The position numbers and the translations under genes are program-made. A DNA stretch of 48,110 nucleotides from Planococcus donghaensis MPA1U2 (GTDB lineage: Bacteria; Bacillota; Bacilli; Bacillales_A; Planococcaceae): the NCBI RefSeq assembly GCF_000189395.1, contig NZ_AEPB01000037.1, positions 1 to 48,110 on the forward strand, given 5' to 3'. Shown one piece after another: positions 33,101 through 41,450 of this stretch. Within the stretch, counting starts at the first letter, position 1; each line of letters begins with the position of its first letter. A model generated the notes under the pieces. That model was given only the letters and a program-made list of their open reading frames with translations, was not told the origin of the DNA and ran no database searches.

Positions 33101-33617
33101 AGAAGAAGCAGAACCAGCTGGTGTGCTGTATTTTCATATGCACAATCCCATGTTAAAGCTGACGAAATTACTGACAGCTGAAGAGTTAGATGAAGAAATG
33201 GCCAAATCCTTTAAGATGAATGGTTTAGTCGTCGAAGATCCCGAGGTAATTGAAGCAATGGATAACCAAATTGATGGTTATTCTAATGTAATTCCAGTAA
33301 GACTTAACAAAAGTGGAGCGGTGTCTGCATCTCAATCCAAAACGGTGATGAAAGATGATATGCAAGCCGTCCGCCGTTTTGTACGTAACAAGCATCAAAA
33401 TGCAGGCAATGGCATATTAGAAGGCGACACGAGTATTACACCATATAAAATGAAAGAAGATACACCATGTCAATTTTGTTCTTATCGTTCGGTTTGCCAA
33501 TTTGATCCGGCAGACCCCGACCAAAGCTACCGAAAATTGACTGCTTTATCTCCTGATAAAGCAGTGGAATTGATTAGAAAGGAGACCGCTGCAGATGATT
33601 CCGAAAAAACCAATTGA
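30141..33617 (+). CDS. addB: AddB, helicase-nuclease subunit of AddAB
   Basis: 1158 residues. It has a Walker A GRAGAGKT at 8-15, a UvrD-like body, and a C-terminal RecB-type nuclease domain with IVDYKSSK. The Fe-S cluster cysteines are C790 (YYGCPF) and C1110, C1113, C1119 (CQFCSYRSVC). AddAB resects double-strand breaks and recognises Chi; AddB contributes Chi recognition and one nuclease. The start is GTG at 30141 directly after GAGGAGGGG. It overlaps addA by 23 nt. Confidence 0.97.
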   Translation: MSLRIVYGRAGAGKTRFVQEEIVDELKRQADGDPIFLIVPDQMSFSTEYRLAAAYNMNGMIRAQAVTFKRLAWRVLQEVGGISRREVDTFGYRMLIRSLLEDNREEFQLFRRAAGKRGFTDQIEQLVKEFARYCVDCGELNAIRFSLVEAGAPKTLLDKAQDLELILTEIENRLGKVFVDSEGHLALLSEKIPHSDLIKSSTIYIDGFVTFTAREYEILFELMKHAKSVTIALPMDEKTDPNDEQSLFYQSANTAHRLTEQAAKEGIDIDNSVYLALPRRFMNPELEHIERHFDDFPIQKIQGQGNVSLVEASNRRAEMHAVARAIRDQVRNGFRYNEIAILYRQPEIYDELIHTIFSQYEIPYFISQKKSMLHHPLIEFSRSVLESVVSNYSYESIFRAVKTDLFFPQGPATKWRERSDLLENFVIANGIYGERWFDEKRWFYKKYRGLEFHTSIQTDEELAAQVELHAVRDLIREPLAQLKEQLKLSKTGRDIAESLFLFIEKMDVYAKIQDLREREESEHRLLAATEHEQAWNQWVGVLDQFVLMFGEKEVDLPTAVKILDEGFETLEFSRIPPSLDQVMVSKIDLARLMDIKSVFVVGANDGVLPKRIEQDGLLTDTDREWFAQIGFELAPTSKMRLMDETYMVYRAFTSASDLLTVSFPIADEEGKALLPSLYIQKLKDMLSIDTVPAVIDPEELVDVSPMEYISHPRASLAYLTSQLRSGELSAEWRAVYHYYEEDPFWSSIINRILSPIKPNKADPLREAIAEPLYGTPISSSVSRVETYYGCPFAHYVAYGLRLEERSQYKLAAPAMGDLFHAAIKWISDEVLRLGISWSSLTQKQCQNLAKEAIEQLSPYFVNHILISSHRYRYIQHKLEGIIRQTAYMLSKHAKVSGFVPIALEVGFGPKETIPPLEISLDRGRKMNVRGRIDRIDSTDIHGKPYLRIVDYKSSKQGLDLSNVYHGLSLQTFTYLDVALTHSERWLGEEAEPAGVLYFHMHNPMLKLTKLLTAEELDEEMAKSFKMNGLVVEDPEVIEAMDNQIDGYSNVIPVRLNKSGAVSASQSKTVMKDDMQAVRRFVRNKHQNAGNGILEGDTSITPYKMKEDTPCQFCSYRSVCQFDPADPDQSYRKLTALSPDKAVELIRKETAADDSEKTN

Positions 33618-36600
33618 TGCTACTTGGACCGATGAACAATGGATGGCTATATGGGCAAAAGGACAAGATATGTTGGTATCAGCAGCGGCTGGATCGGGCA
33701 AAACGGCTGTACTAATCAATCGCATGATTGAAAAAGTATTAGCCGAAGACGATCCGATATCTGTCGATGAACTTTTAGTTGTCACGTTTACCAATGCTTC
33801 AGCTGCTGAAATGAGGCACCGGATGTCAAAGGCATTGGAAAAAGCGGTTGCAGAAAATCCGGACTCGAGTCATTTACGAAAACAATTGCGCTTGATCAAC
33901 AAAGCTCAAATTTCTACGCTACATTCATTTTGTTTGCAGGTCGTAAAACAATATGCGTATTTACTTGAAATTGATCCGGGTTTTCGAATTGCAGGAGAAA
34001 CAGAAGCTGCTCTTTTGCGAGATGATGTTCTAGAAGCAGTACTTGAATCTGCATATGAAGGTGAAGGAGCGGACGCTGTTTACAGACTAGCGGATAGCTT
34101 CACATCAGATCGCAGTGATCAAGCGATGGAAGTATTATTAAGCAAGCTTTATGATTATTCGCGCGTGCACCCGAATCCACAAGAATGGTTGCAACAAGTA
34201 CCTAATCTGTATAATGTACCTGCGGATGCGACAATCGACGAATTGCCATTTATCGGAGATTTAAAACTAACGATACGTCATGCTTTAGAAGAAGCGTTGC
34301 AATTGGCGGATCAAGGCCTTCAAATAGCATATGAGCCGGATGGACCTGCTGTATTAGAAAGTACGTTCAGAACAGATGCTGAAGTGATTCAAACAGCAAT
34401 TGGTGCATTAGAAAATTCATGGGAGAGCTTATATGCTTTTTCAAAATCATTTAAATGGGAAAAAGCAGCAAGTATCCGCAAAGATTCTTGCGATCCTGCT
34501 TTAGCTGAAGAAGCAAAAGCGCGGCGGAATGATGTGAAGAAAATTGTCAGCGGTCTATTTGACGCTTATTTTACTCGATCTCCAAAGCGCTTATTAGAGG
34601 AAATGCGCGAGATGGCTCCATTGATGAAAACTTTAGTCGAGTTGACACAGCTTTTCGCTGATCAATACAAAGCCTTGAAAATTGATCGAGCATTAGTCGA
34701 TTTTTCTGACTTAGAACATTATGCATTGGAGATTTTAATGGAAGAAGGCGAACCTTCCGCTATTGCAAAAGAATATCAAGATCACTTTAAAGAAGTGTTA
34801 GTGGATGAATATCAAGATACCAACCTTTTGCAAGAGACCATCCTTAACTTAGTAAAATCAGGCGATGAACAAAACGGCAATCTATTTATGGTGGGTGATG
34901 TGAAACAATCGATTTATCGTTTCCGCCTTGCTGAACCTATGTTATTTCTAGGGAAATATTCACGGTTTAGACACGATGCTGAAAACACTGGGTTACGTAT
35001 TGATTTAAATGCGAATTTCAGAAGTCGCAAAGAAATTCTAGATGGCACCAATTATATCTTCTCGCAAATTATGGGGGAACGCGTTGGTGAAATTGACTAT
35101 GATGAAGCGGCTGCGTTAAAAGCGAAAGCGCCTTATTCTGAACAGCTATCTCCCATTGAATTGACTTTAATACATGAACCTGAGACTGAAGAAGAATTAG
35201 AAGATGAAGATTTAGCAAAATCGCAATGGGAAGCACGATTTATCGCCAAAAAAATTAACGAATTGATGAATAGTGAAAAAATGGTTAATGATCCGTGGAC
35301 ACAAAAACAGCGACCGCTAGAATACCGAGATATCGTTGTCTTAATGCGTTCAATGACATGGTCAGGTGACTTTGTAGATGAATTTAAAATGGCTGGAGTT
35401 CCATTATATGCAGAATTGACAGGCGGCTATTTTGAAGCGCTTGAAGTGATGATTATGCTGAATACATTACGCGTCATTGATAACCCTTACCAAGACATCC
35501 CGCTCGTTTCTGTTTTACGTGCGCCGTTTATCGGCTTGAAGGAAAATGAATTGGCCGAAATACGTTTAGCAGCACCTCAAGCATCTTTTTATGAAGCGGT
35601 AAAAACCTTTATGCGTGCAGGTACAGGAATCGATCCCGCTGCGGCTGAGAAATTGCGCCGTTTTATGCTGCAATTAGAAGGCTGGCGGAATTTGGCGCGT
35701 CGAGGTTCACTTGCAGAACTGATTTGGCAAGTTTATTTGGATACCAATTATTATGAGATGGTTGGGGCTATGACCAATGGCAAACAACGAAAAGCGAATT
35801 TACGAGCGTTGCATGACCGTGCACTCGAATATGAAAAAACATCTTTTCGTGGATTGTTCCGTTTTCTTCGCTTTATCGATCGGATGCGAGAACGCGGCGA
35901 TGACTTAGGCACAGCTAAATCACTTAGTGAAAAAGAAAACGTCGTTCGTCTAATGACCGTTCACAAGTCAAAAGGACTTGAGTTTCCAGTAGTCTTTTTT
36001 GCAGGTACAGGGCGAGCTTTTAATGAAATGGATTTTAAAAAATCTTATTTGTTTGACCAAGATTACGGATTGGCAGTTAAAGCCGTAAATCCGGATACGC
36101 GAATCGAATACACCTCCTTGCCATTTTTAGCTGTTCGGGAAATGAAGCAATTGCAAATGAAAGCAGAAGAGATGCGGGTTTTATATGTAGCAATGACGCG
36201 AGCAAAAGAAAGCCTATACATGACAGCTTCTGTTAAAGACATTGATAAACTCTTTGAAAAATGGAAGGTGTCGACAAACGAGGTGCGCCTGCCAGACTTT
36301 ATGCGGTCTCGTGCTAAAGGATATTTGGATTGGATCGGACCAGCTGTAGCAAGACACCCCGATGCAGAAGCACAATTGAACATGACAGGGAATTTCCTTA
36401 ATCATTCGTCTCGGTTTCATATTGAAATTATTGAATCGCAATCATTGCTGCCAGCAGTTGGAAACATCGAAGAATTGCTGAAAGACGAAGAATTTTCGGG
36501 AGATTATCAACAGCAGGTTAATGAGCGCTTTAACTTTCAATACCCACACCAGCTAGCGGTTGATAAACGATCAAAGCAGTCTGTAACTGAAATGAAGCGA

Positions 36601-37203
36601 TTGCAAATGTTGCAACGTCTTGATGAGCCAGAGTCCTTTATTCAGAAAGTTACGCCCGAACGGAAAATGTTGCTACACCGTCCGAATTTCATGATGGACA
36701 AACGTTTATCCGGAGCTGATATTGGAACGGCGGTCCATGCAGTGATGCAGCATATTCCGTTGGATCGTACCTTGAATCGCAACGAAATAATAGAGTTTAT
36801 CGAAACATTAGTTGGGATGGAGATTTTGTCACCAGATGAGGGCAAAGCGGTTAAAGTGGAAGAACTTGAACGTTTTTATGCAAGTAAAACAGCTGCACGT
36901 CTTAGAGCTGCCACAAACATTAAAAGAGAAGTGCCTTTTACTTATGCAAAAAAAGATGCAGACGGGGACCATCAAATTATCCAAGGGATTGTCGATTGTT
37001 TGTTTGAAGAACAAGACGGCTGGGTGTTGCTAGATTACAAAACGGATCGTGTAACACAGATTACCAATATACAAAATGAAATATCAGAACGATATGGCGT
37101 TCAGTTAACTGTCTATCAAGAAGCAATTGAATCAATATTGAAAATACCGGTTCAAGAACGCTTACTCTACTTGTTTTCAGCTAACCAAGAAGTGAATATT
37201 TAG
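33595..37203 (+). CDS. addA: AddA, helicase-nuclease subunit of AddAB
   Basis: 1202 residues of SF1A (UvrD/RecB) helicase plus nuclease. Walker A is SAAAGSGKT (29-37), VLVDEYQDTN is the DEAD-equivalent motif, NANFRSRKEILDG motif IV, VVRLMTVHKSKGLEFPVVFF motif V and VLYVAMTRAKE motif VI. The C-terminal nuclease motif is LLDYKTD (DYKTD at 1147-1151). The ATG at 33595 follows AAGGAGA within the end of addB. The next gene begins 10 nt after the stop. Confidence 0.98.
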   Translation: MIPKKPIDATWTDEQWMAIWAKGQDMLVSAAAGSGKTAVLINRMIEKVLAEDDPISVDELLVVTFTNASAAEMRHRMSKALEKAVAENPDSSHLRKQLRLINKAQISTLHSFCLQVVKQYAYLLEIDPGFRIAGETEAALLRDDVLEAVLESAYEGEGADAVYRLADSFTSDRSDQAMEVLLSKLYDYSRVHPNPQEWLQQVPNLYNVPADATIDELPFIGDLKLTIRHALEEALQLADQGLQIAYEPDGPAVLESTFRTDAEVIQTAIGALENSWESLYAFSKSFKWEKAASIRKDSCDPALAEEAKARRNDVKKIVSGLFDAYFTRSPKRLLEEMREMAPLMKTLVELTQLFADQYKALKIDRALVDFSDLEHYALEILMEEGEPSAIAKEYQDHFKEVLVDEYQDTNLLQETILNLVKSGDEQNGNLFMVGDVKQSIYRFRLAEPMLFLGKYSRFRHDAENTGLRIDLNANFRSRKEILDGTNYIFSQIMGERVGEIDYDEAAALKAKAPYSEQLSPIELTLIHEPETEEELEDEDLAKSQWEARFIAKKINELMNSEKMVNDPWTQKQRPLEYRDIVVLMRSMTWSGDFVDEFKMAGVPLYAELTGGYFEALEVMIMLNTLRVIDNPYQDIPLVSVLRAPFIGLKENELAEIRLAAPQASFYEAVKTFMRAGTGIDPAAAEKLRRFMLQLEGWRNLARRGSLAELIWQVYLDTNYYEMVGAMTNGKQRKANLRALHDRALEYEKTSFRGLFRFLRFIDRMRERGDDLGTAKSLSEKENVVRLMTVHKSKGLEFPVVFFAGTGRAFNEMDFKKSYLFDQDYGLAVKAVNPDTRIEYTSLPFLAVREMKQLQMKAEEMRVLYVAMTRAKESLYMTASVKDIDKLFEKWKVSTNEVRLPDFMRSRAKGYLDWIGPAVARHPDAEAQLNMTGNFLNHSSRFHIEIIESQSLLPAVGNIEELLKDEEFSGDYQQQVNERFNFQYPHQLAVDKRSKQSVTEMKRLQMLQRLDEPESFIQKVTPERKMLLHRPNFMMDKRLSGADIGTAVHAVMQHIPLDRTLNRNEIIEFIETLVGMEILSPDEGKAVKVEELERFYASKTAARLRAATNIKREVPFTYAKKDADGDHQIIQGIVDCLFEEQDGWVLLDYKTDRVTQITNIQNEISERYGVQLTVYQEAIESILKIPVQERLLYLFSANQEVNI

Positions 37204-37213
37204 GAGGATTATT

Positions 37214-38392
37214 TTGAATTTACAGCCGGTTTCCACCAATGAACGAATAAAAGCGATTGACTTGATGAGAGGATTTGCGCTTTTAGGTATTCTACTTATT
37301 AATATGCTGGCTTTTCACTCACCCTTATCCTATATAGACCCTTACAAATGGTTTAACGGGAGTGTGAATGAAGGAATCTATTTGGTGATTGATATTTTCA
37401 TCCAAGCTAGTTTTTATCCATTATTCGCTATGTTATTTGGTTATGGCTTAGCTATGCAATATATGCGTGCAGAGGCTATAGGACAACCCTTTACGCCGCT
37501 TGCGCTCAAACGGCTTACCGTACTTTTGCTCTTTGGCGTTGTTCATGCGTTTCTAATCTGGTATGGCGATATTTTAATTACCTATGCTATTATGGGCTTT
37601 TTATTAATTGGCTTGATACGATTACCTTCTAGTTGGCTTATGAGCTTTGGTGCAGTTATTTATGCAGTGCCTCACCTACTAATGCTTGTAATTCTGTTTA
37701 TCGCGGCTACTGCAGATCCGAATACTTACGTAGGATATATGGAAATTGAAAATTCGATTCAATCCTACCAATCAGGTAGTTTTGCAGAGATTTTTAGCCA
37801 ACGATTGGCTGACTGGAGCTACAGAAATAATGGAATAGGCTTTGTGTTTTTAGTGTTTACCATTTTGCCTTTTCTTATGTTTGGAGCAGCTGCAGCAAAA
37901 TGGCGGTTGATTGAACGGACGCAGGAAAAGCGGAAGCTATGGTTATTTTTAGCGATTGTGCCACTATTAATAGGCTTAGCTTTGAAAAGCAGCCCATATA
38001 TATTTGACTCAAATTATGCTTTTGTCTATTTACAAGATCTATTTGGGGGACCCCTTGTATCTATCGGTTATGCTACGTTGATAGCTTTAATGGCTCAAAA
38101 ACAAAGCTTGCAAAAGCTATTCTCACCTATAGCCAAAGTAGGTAGCATGTCATTAACGACTTATATAACACAATCGGTCTTAGCCACACTGATATTTTAT
38201 TCTTACGGGTTGGGGCTGTATGGAAAAGTTGACTTGCTAACGGGAACATTGATTGCCTTCGGTATCTTCGTTGTCCAACTAATTTTTGCAGAACTTTGGT
38301 TTGAAAAATTTTCACGAGGCCCGCTCGAAATTCTTTGGAGAAAATGGACTTACGGAAATAATTTCGAAAAAACTAACAATTCAAAACGCTGA
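37214..38392 (+). CDS. DUF418 family polytopic membrane protein
   Basis: A 392-residue protein with about ten hydrophobic helices. It opens with RIKAIDLMRGFALLGILLIN, the heparan-acetyltransferase-like start of DUF418/YeiB proteins, and the C-terminal DUF418 domain contains GSMSLTTYITQS. The function is unknown; relatives are proposed membrane acyltransferases or transporters. The start is a TTG at 37214, 6 nt after AGGAGG at the addA stop, so it is probably the third gene of the addBA operon. Confidence 0.88.
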   Translation: MNLQPVSTNERIKAIDLMRGFALLGILLINMLAFHSPLSYIDPYKWFNGSVNEGIYLVIDIFIQASFYPLFAMLFGYGLAMQYMRAEAIGQPFTPLALKRLTVLLLFGVVHAFLIWYGDILITYAIMGFLLIGLIRLPSSWLMSFGAVIYAVPHLLMLVILFIAATADPNTYVGYMEIENSIQSYQSGSFAEIFSQRLADWSYRNNGIGFVFLVFTILPFLMFGAAAAKWRLIERTQEKRKLWLFLAIVPLLIGLALKSSPYIFDSNYAFVYLQDLFGGPLVSIGYATLIALMAQKQSLQKLFSPIAKVGSMSLTTYITQSVLATLIFYSYGLGLYGKVDLLTGTLIAFGIFVVQLIFAELWFEKFSRGPLEILWRKWTYGNNFEKTNNSKR

Positions 38393-38435
38393 ATGTGTAT
38401 AATGAATTCAACCACAGAAAAGGAGTGTTTGACGA

Positions 38436-39335
38436 ATGAAGCTGTTATCATTTCGCTACGAAGGAAAAGAAGGATTTGGACCAAAAGTTAAAAAGGAAGA
38501 TGCTGTATGGGATTTAGTTGCGATTCAACAGCAATTAGAAGTCTTGCCTGCATTTCCTGCACAATTGATAGAAGGAATTCCACAAGGAATGGAGTTTGTC
38601 GAACAAATTCGTAAATTGACGGAAGCCGCTGTCCAATCTGACCGCTCTGAAGAATTCAAACACTCATACGCAGAAATTGAATGGTTAGCTCCGATTTCAA
38701 AAACACCGAAAAATATTATTGCGATTGGCAAAAATTATGCAGATCACGCCAAAGAAATGGGCGGAGAAGCACCTGCAGATTTAGTGGTTTTCACTAAAGC
38801 GTCTACTAGCATCTCAGCAGACGGTGAAACCGTTTCGGTTCATAGCGACGTAACAGATTCGTATGACTACGAAGGTGAGTTAGCTGTTGTTATCGGAAAA
38901 GCAGGTCATAAAATACCAAAACAAATGGCTTATGACTACGTGTTTGGTTATACGATCGCAAATGATCTAACAGCACGCGATATACAAGCAAAACATCAAC
39001 AGTATTTTCTTGGGAAAAGCTTGCCAGGTTCGTGTCCAATTGGACCATATATCGTTACAAAAGATGAAATTCCGCAATCACAAAATTTGTCGATTGTAAC
39101 TAAAGTAAATGATGAGATTCGTCAAAATGGCAATACTGAAAAAATGATTCGCCGCGTGGATGAACTGATTGCAGAAGTATCAAAATATGTAGCGTTAGAG
39201 CCGGGCGATATTTTGCTTACAGGTACACCTGCTGGAGTGGGCAAAGGTTTCACTCCACCGAAGTTTTTAAAAGCAGGCGATACGGTAAAAGTATCGATTG
39301 AGTCAATCGGCACGCTCGTCACACATTTGTCATAG
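38436..39335 (+). CDS. yisK: FAH-family hydrolase/decarboxylase YisK-like
   Basis: A 299-residue protein. The fumarylacetoacetate-hydrolase fold fills about residues 85-299: NIIAIGKNYADHAKEMG, the metal-binding DYEGELAVVIGKAG, TIANDLTARDIQ and GDILLTGTPAGVG. The family cleaves or decarboxylates small 2-oxo diacids with Mg2+; B. subtilis YisK acts as an oxaloacetate decarboxylase and is linked to cell shape. The N-terminal ~80 residues are the variable domain seen in YisK. A TATAAT at 38398-38403 may be its -10. yisL follows, as in B. subtilis. Confidence 0.9.
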   Translation: MKLLSFRYEGKEGFGPKVKKEDAVWDLVAIQQQLEVLPAFPAQLIEGIPQGMEFVEQIRKLTEAAVQSDRSEEFKHSYAEIEWLAPISKTPKNIIAIGKNYADHAKEMGGEAPADLVVFTKASTSISADGETVSVHSDVTDSYDYEGELAVVIGKAGHKIPKQMAYDYVFGYTIANDLTARDIQAKHQQYFLGKSLPGSCPIGPYIVTKDEIPQSQNLSIVTKVNDEIRQNGNTEKMIRRVDELIAEVSKYVALEPGDILLTGTPAGVGKGFTPPKFLKAGDTVKVSIESIGTLVTHLS

Positions 39336-39403
39336 GATAATTGCTCTTGCCTGTGTCCTAGTTATGCTAAACTAGAGAGGACATTATTAGAAGAGGTGAG
39401 ATT

Positions 39404-39775
39404 TTGAGTATTTTAACAGACACTACACATCTACACATTACGACATGGGTTGTTGCTATCATTTTGTTCTTAGTTGCAGCATTTATGCAACGCGATAGCA
39501 AAGCGCGTAAGATTATGCATATGGTATTAAGATTGTTTTACGTCTTAATCATCATTACTGGCTTAACGTTATTTATCGAATGGTCTTCTGCTGACCCTAT
39601 GCTTTACGGCATCAAATTCCTATTGGGCATTTTGACAATCGGGATGATGGAAATGGTATTAGTTCGTTCGAAAAAACAAAAATCGGTTACGATGTTCTGG
39701 GCATTGTTTGCAGTCTTCTTATTTGCAACAATGTTTATCGGATTCATGTTACCGGTTGGGATGGATTTCTTTTAA
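39404..39775 (+). CDS. yisL: YisL-family (DUF1516) membrane protein
   Basis: A 123-residue protein with four hydrophobic helices. It starts with LTDTTHLHITTWVVAIILFL and has MMEMVLVRSKK between helices 3 and 4, the DUF1516 pattern. Function unknown. AGAGGTGAG precedes the TTG start at 39404. TTGCTC (39341-39346), 16 nt and TATGCT form a possible promoter of its own; a terminator follows. Confidence 0.9.
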   Translation: MSILTDTTHLHITTWVVAIILFLVAAFMQRDSKARKIMHMVLRLFYVLIIITGLTLFIEWSSADPMLYGIKFLLGILTIGMMEMVLVRSKKQKSVTMFWALFAVFLFATMFIGFMLPVGMDFF

Positions 39776-39781
39776 GCAAGT

Positions 39782-39811
39782 AGACAGGTGCACCGCGCAC
39801 CTGTCTTTTTC
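39782..39811 (+). terminator. Rho-independent terminator of yisL
   Basis: AGACAGGTGC (39782-39791) and GCACCTGTCT (39797-39806), 5-nt loop, then T. Confidence 0.92.
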
Positions 39812-39950
39812 TTTGTCAATTTTCACAGTTTAGACGAAACTCAAAAGAGATGCTGGGAAAACCTTAACTTTACATAGCAGTAAAAGCGGGAGTTTGATAA
39901 AATGAACCGGGTAGAACGCAATGACGACCTCATTGAAGGAGGATATCAAA

Positions 39951-41411
39951 TTGAAAGCAAAATGGATTTCGGGTATGATCACAGCAATATTGCTGTTGGC
40001 ATTTGTCCAACCTGCATATGCTGAAAAAGAATATGAATTAAAAGAAGAACTTATTTATGATGTACTAGTTGATCGTTACTTTAACAAAAAAATCGATAAC
40101 GATTATGAAGTAAATGCACTAGACCCTACAGCTTTTAATGGGGGCGATTTTGATGGAATGGCCAGTGAACTTTTATTTGTGAAAGACATGGGCTTTACGG
40201 CTCTTTCGATAGGACCTGTATTTTCAACAGAAACGTATGATGGAAAAAAAGTGTTGGACTATACAGAGTTTGAGCGCCACTTTGGGACAAAAGAAGAATT
40301 TCAAACATTGGTAGAAGAAATTCATGAACACAACATGAAAGTGATTGTGGATATCCCAACTCAACAAGTAAGTGCTAACCATGTATGGGCAGTGGAAAAT
40401 CCTCAGTGGTTTACAGAAAATGAGGATGGCAGTTTAGCACTAGACACTTCTAATTCAGAAGTTCAAAAAGCATTCATCACTACCTTTACAGAATTTAATG
40501 AAACTTATCAAGTGGATGGTTTCCGACTGCAAGATGCAGATCAAGTAAACCCACAATTTTTACGTGATTTTTCTAAGGCAATGAAAGACATTCGTCCGAG
40601 TTATATTTTAAGTGATCGTGAAATGGAAGAAACAGCTGGATTTGACGCAGTCGTTATTCCGGGTGTTGAAGAAGCTTTACGATCAGCTTATAAGAATTTC
40701 GACCAAGATTTGACTGGGATAAAGACCATTATGAAGCAAAGTGAAAATCAGCTAATCCAAGTAGATTCATTATTAGGTTCTCGGTTTACGTCAGACATTG
40801 TTGATGAAAAGGGATTTCCACCTACGCGTTGGAAATTGTTATTAACACAATTACTAACAATGCCAGGAATTCCAGTAGTTCAATACGGGTCAGAATCAGC
40901 AATGAACGGCGTAACGCCATCTGAATCTCATCAAATTTTGGATATGGCAGTAGACAAAGAATTAGTTGATCACATTACGAATTTGACCTCATTGCGCAAT
41001 TCATCAGAAGCTTTACGCACGGGAAAAGTAGAAGTTTTGCATGATGAAGATGGCTGGCTCGTTTATAAGCGTTCAAATGACGACGAAGCATGGGTTATCG
41101 CTATTAACAATTCCTCATCAACCAAAACTCTTAATTTGTCAGCTGATGTAATTGGAGAAAATCAAGAGCTACGGGGCTTGTTTGAAAGTGATATTGTCCG
41201 TCAAGAAGACGGAGGAGATTATCGTCTGACACAAGACCGTGAAATTGCGGAAGTTTTCCATGTCACAGAAGAAACTAAACTAAATACGGCTTATATCGCA
41301 ACACTAGTTATTATGTATATCGTGTTTATGTTATTCTTATGGTTTGTATGGCGAAAAGGAAAACAACGTAAGGCAGATGCTGCAAAACAAAAAACAACTG
41401 ACCGAACATAA
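39951..41411 (+). CDS. Membrane-anchored GH13 (alpha-amylase-fold) protein with degenerate active site
   Basis: 486 residues: signal peptide (cleavage after AYA at 24), a GH13 barrel (about 30-400), a beta domain and a C-terminal membrane helix (about 447-470) with a basic tail, so the domain is displayed outside the cell. ELIYDVLVDRYFN and NGGDFDGMASELLFVKDMGF are typical of the family. The four catalytic regions are not: region I is DIPTQQ (134-139, expected DxVxNH), region II GFRLQDAD has Q194 where the nucleophile Asp belongs, region III has SD (221-222) for GE, and region IV VDSLL lacks NHD. It is probably a binding or structural pseudoenzyme. The start is a TTG at 39951 with AAGGAGG 8 nt upstream. 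Confidence 0.85.
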   Translation: MKAKWISGMITAILLLAFVQPAYAEKEYELKEELIYDVLVDRYFNKKIDNDYEVNALDPTAFNGGDFDGMASELLFVKDMGFTALSIGPVFSTETYDGKKVLDYTEFERHFGTKEEFQTLVEEIHEHNMKVIVDIPTQQVSANHVWAVENPQWFTENEDGSLALDTSNSEVQKAFITTFTEFNETYQVDGFRLQDADQVNPQFLRDFSKAMKDIRPSYILSDREMEETAGFDAVVIPGVEEALRSAYKNFDQDLTGIKTIMKQSENQLIQVDSLLGSRFTSDIVDEKGFPPTRWKLLLTQLLTMPGIPVVQYGSESAMNGVTPSESHQILDMAVDKELVDHITNLTSLRNSSEALRTGKVEVLHDEDGWLVYKRSNDDEAWVIAINNSSSTKTLNLSADVIGENQELRGLFESDIVRQEDGGDYRLTQDREIAEVFHVTEETKLNTAYIATLVIMYIVFMLFLWFVWRKGKQRKADAAKQKTTDRT

Positions 41412-41449
41412 AACAGGAAGAAAAAGCAATTTGCTTTTTCTTCCTGTTT
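41411..41449. terminator. Bidirectional terminator
   Basis: A perfect 19-bp inverted repeat (arm AAACAGGAAGAAAAAGCAA) centred on T41430, with T runs on both strands, between the convergent GH13-fold gene and cdr. Confidence 0.92.
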
Positions 41450-41450
41450 T

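Noticed and set aside
39892-39914. Sigma-B-like GTTTGA...GGGTAG before the GH13-fold gene
   Set aside because: The spacer is only 11 nt and the -35 is imperfect; likely chance in AT-rich DNA.
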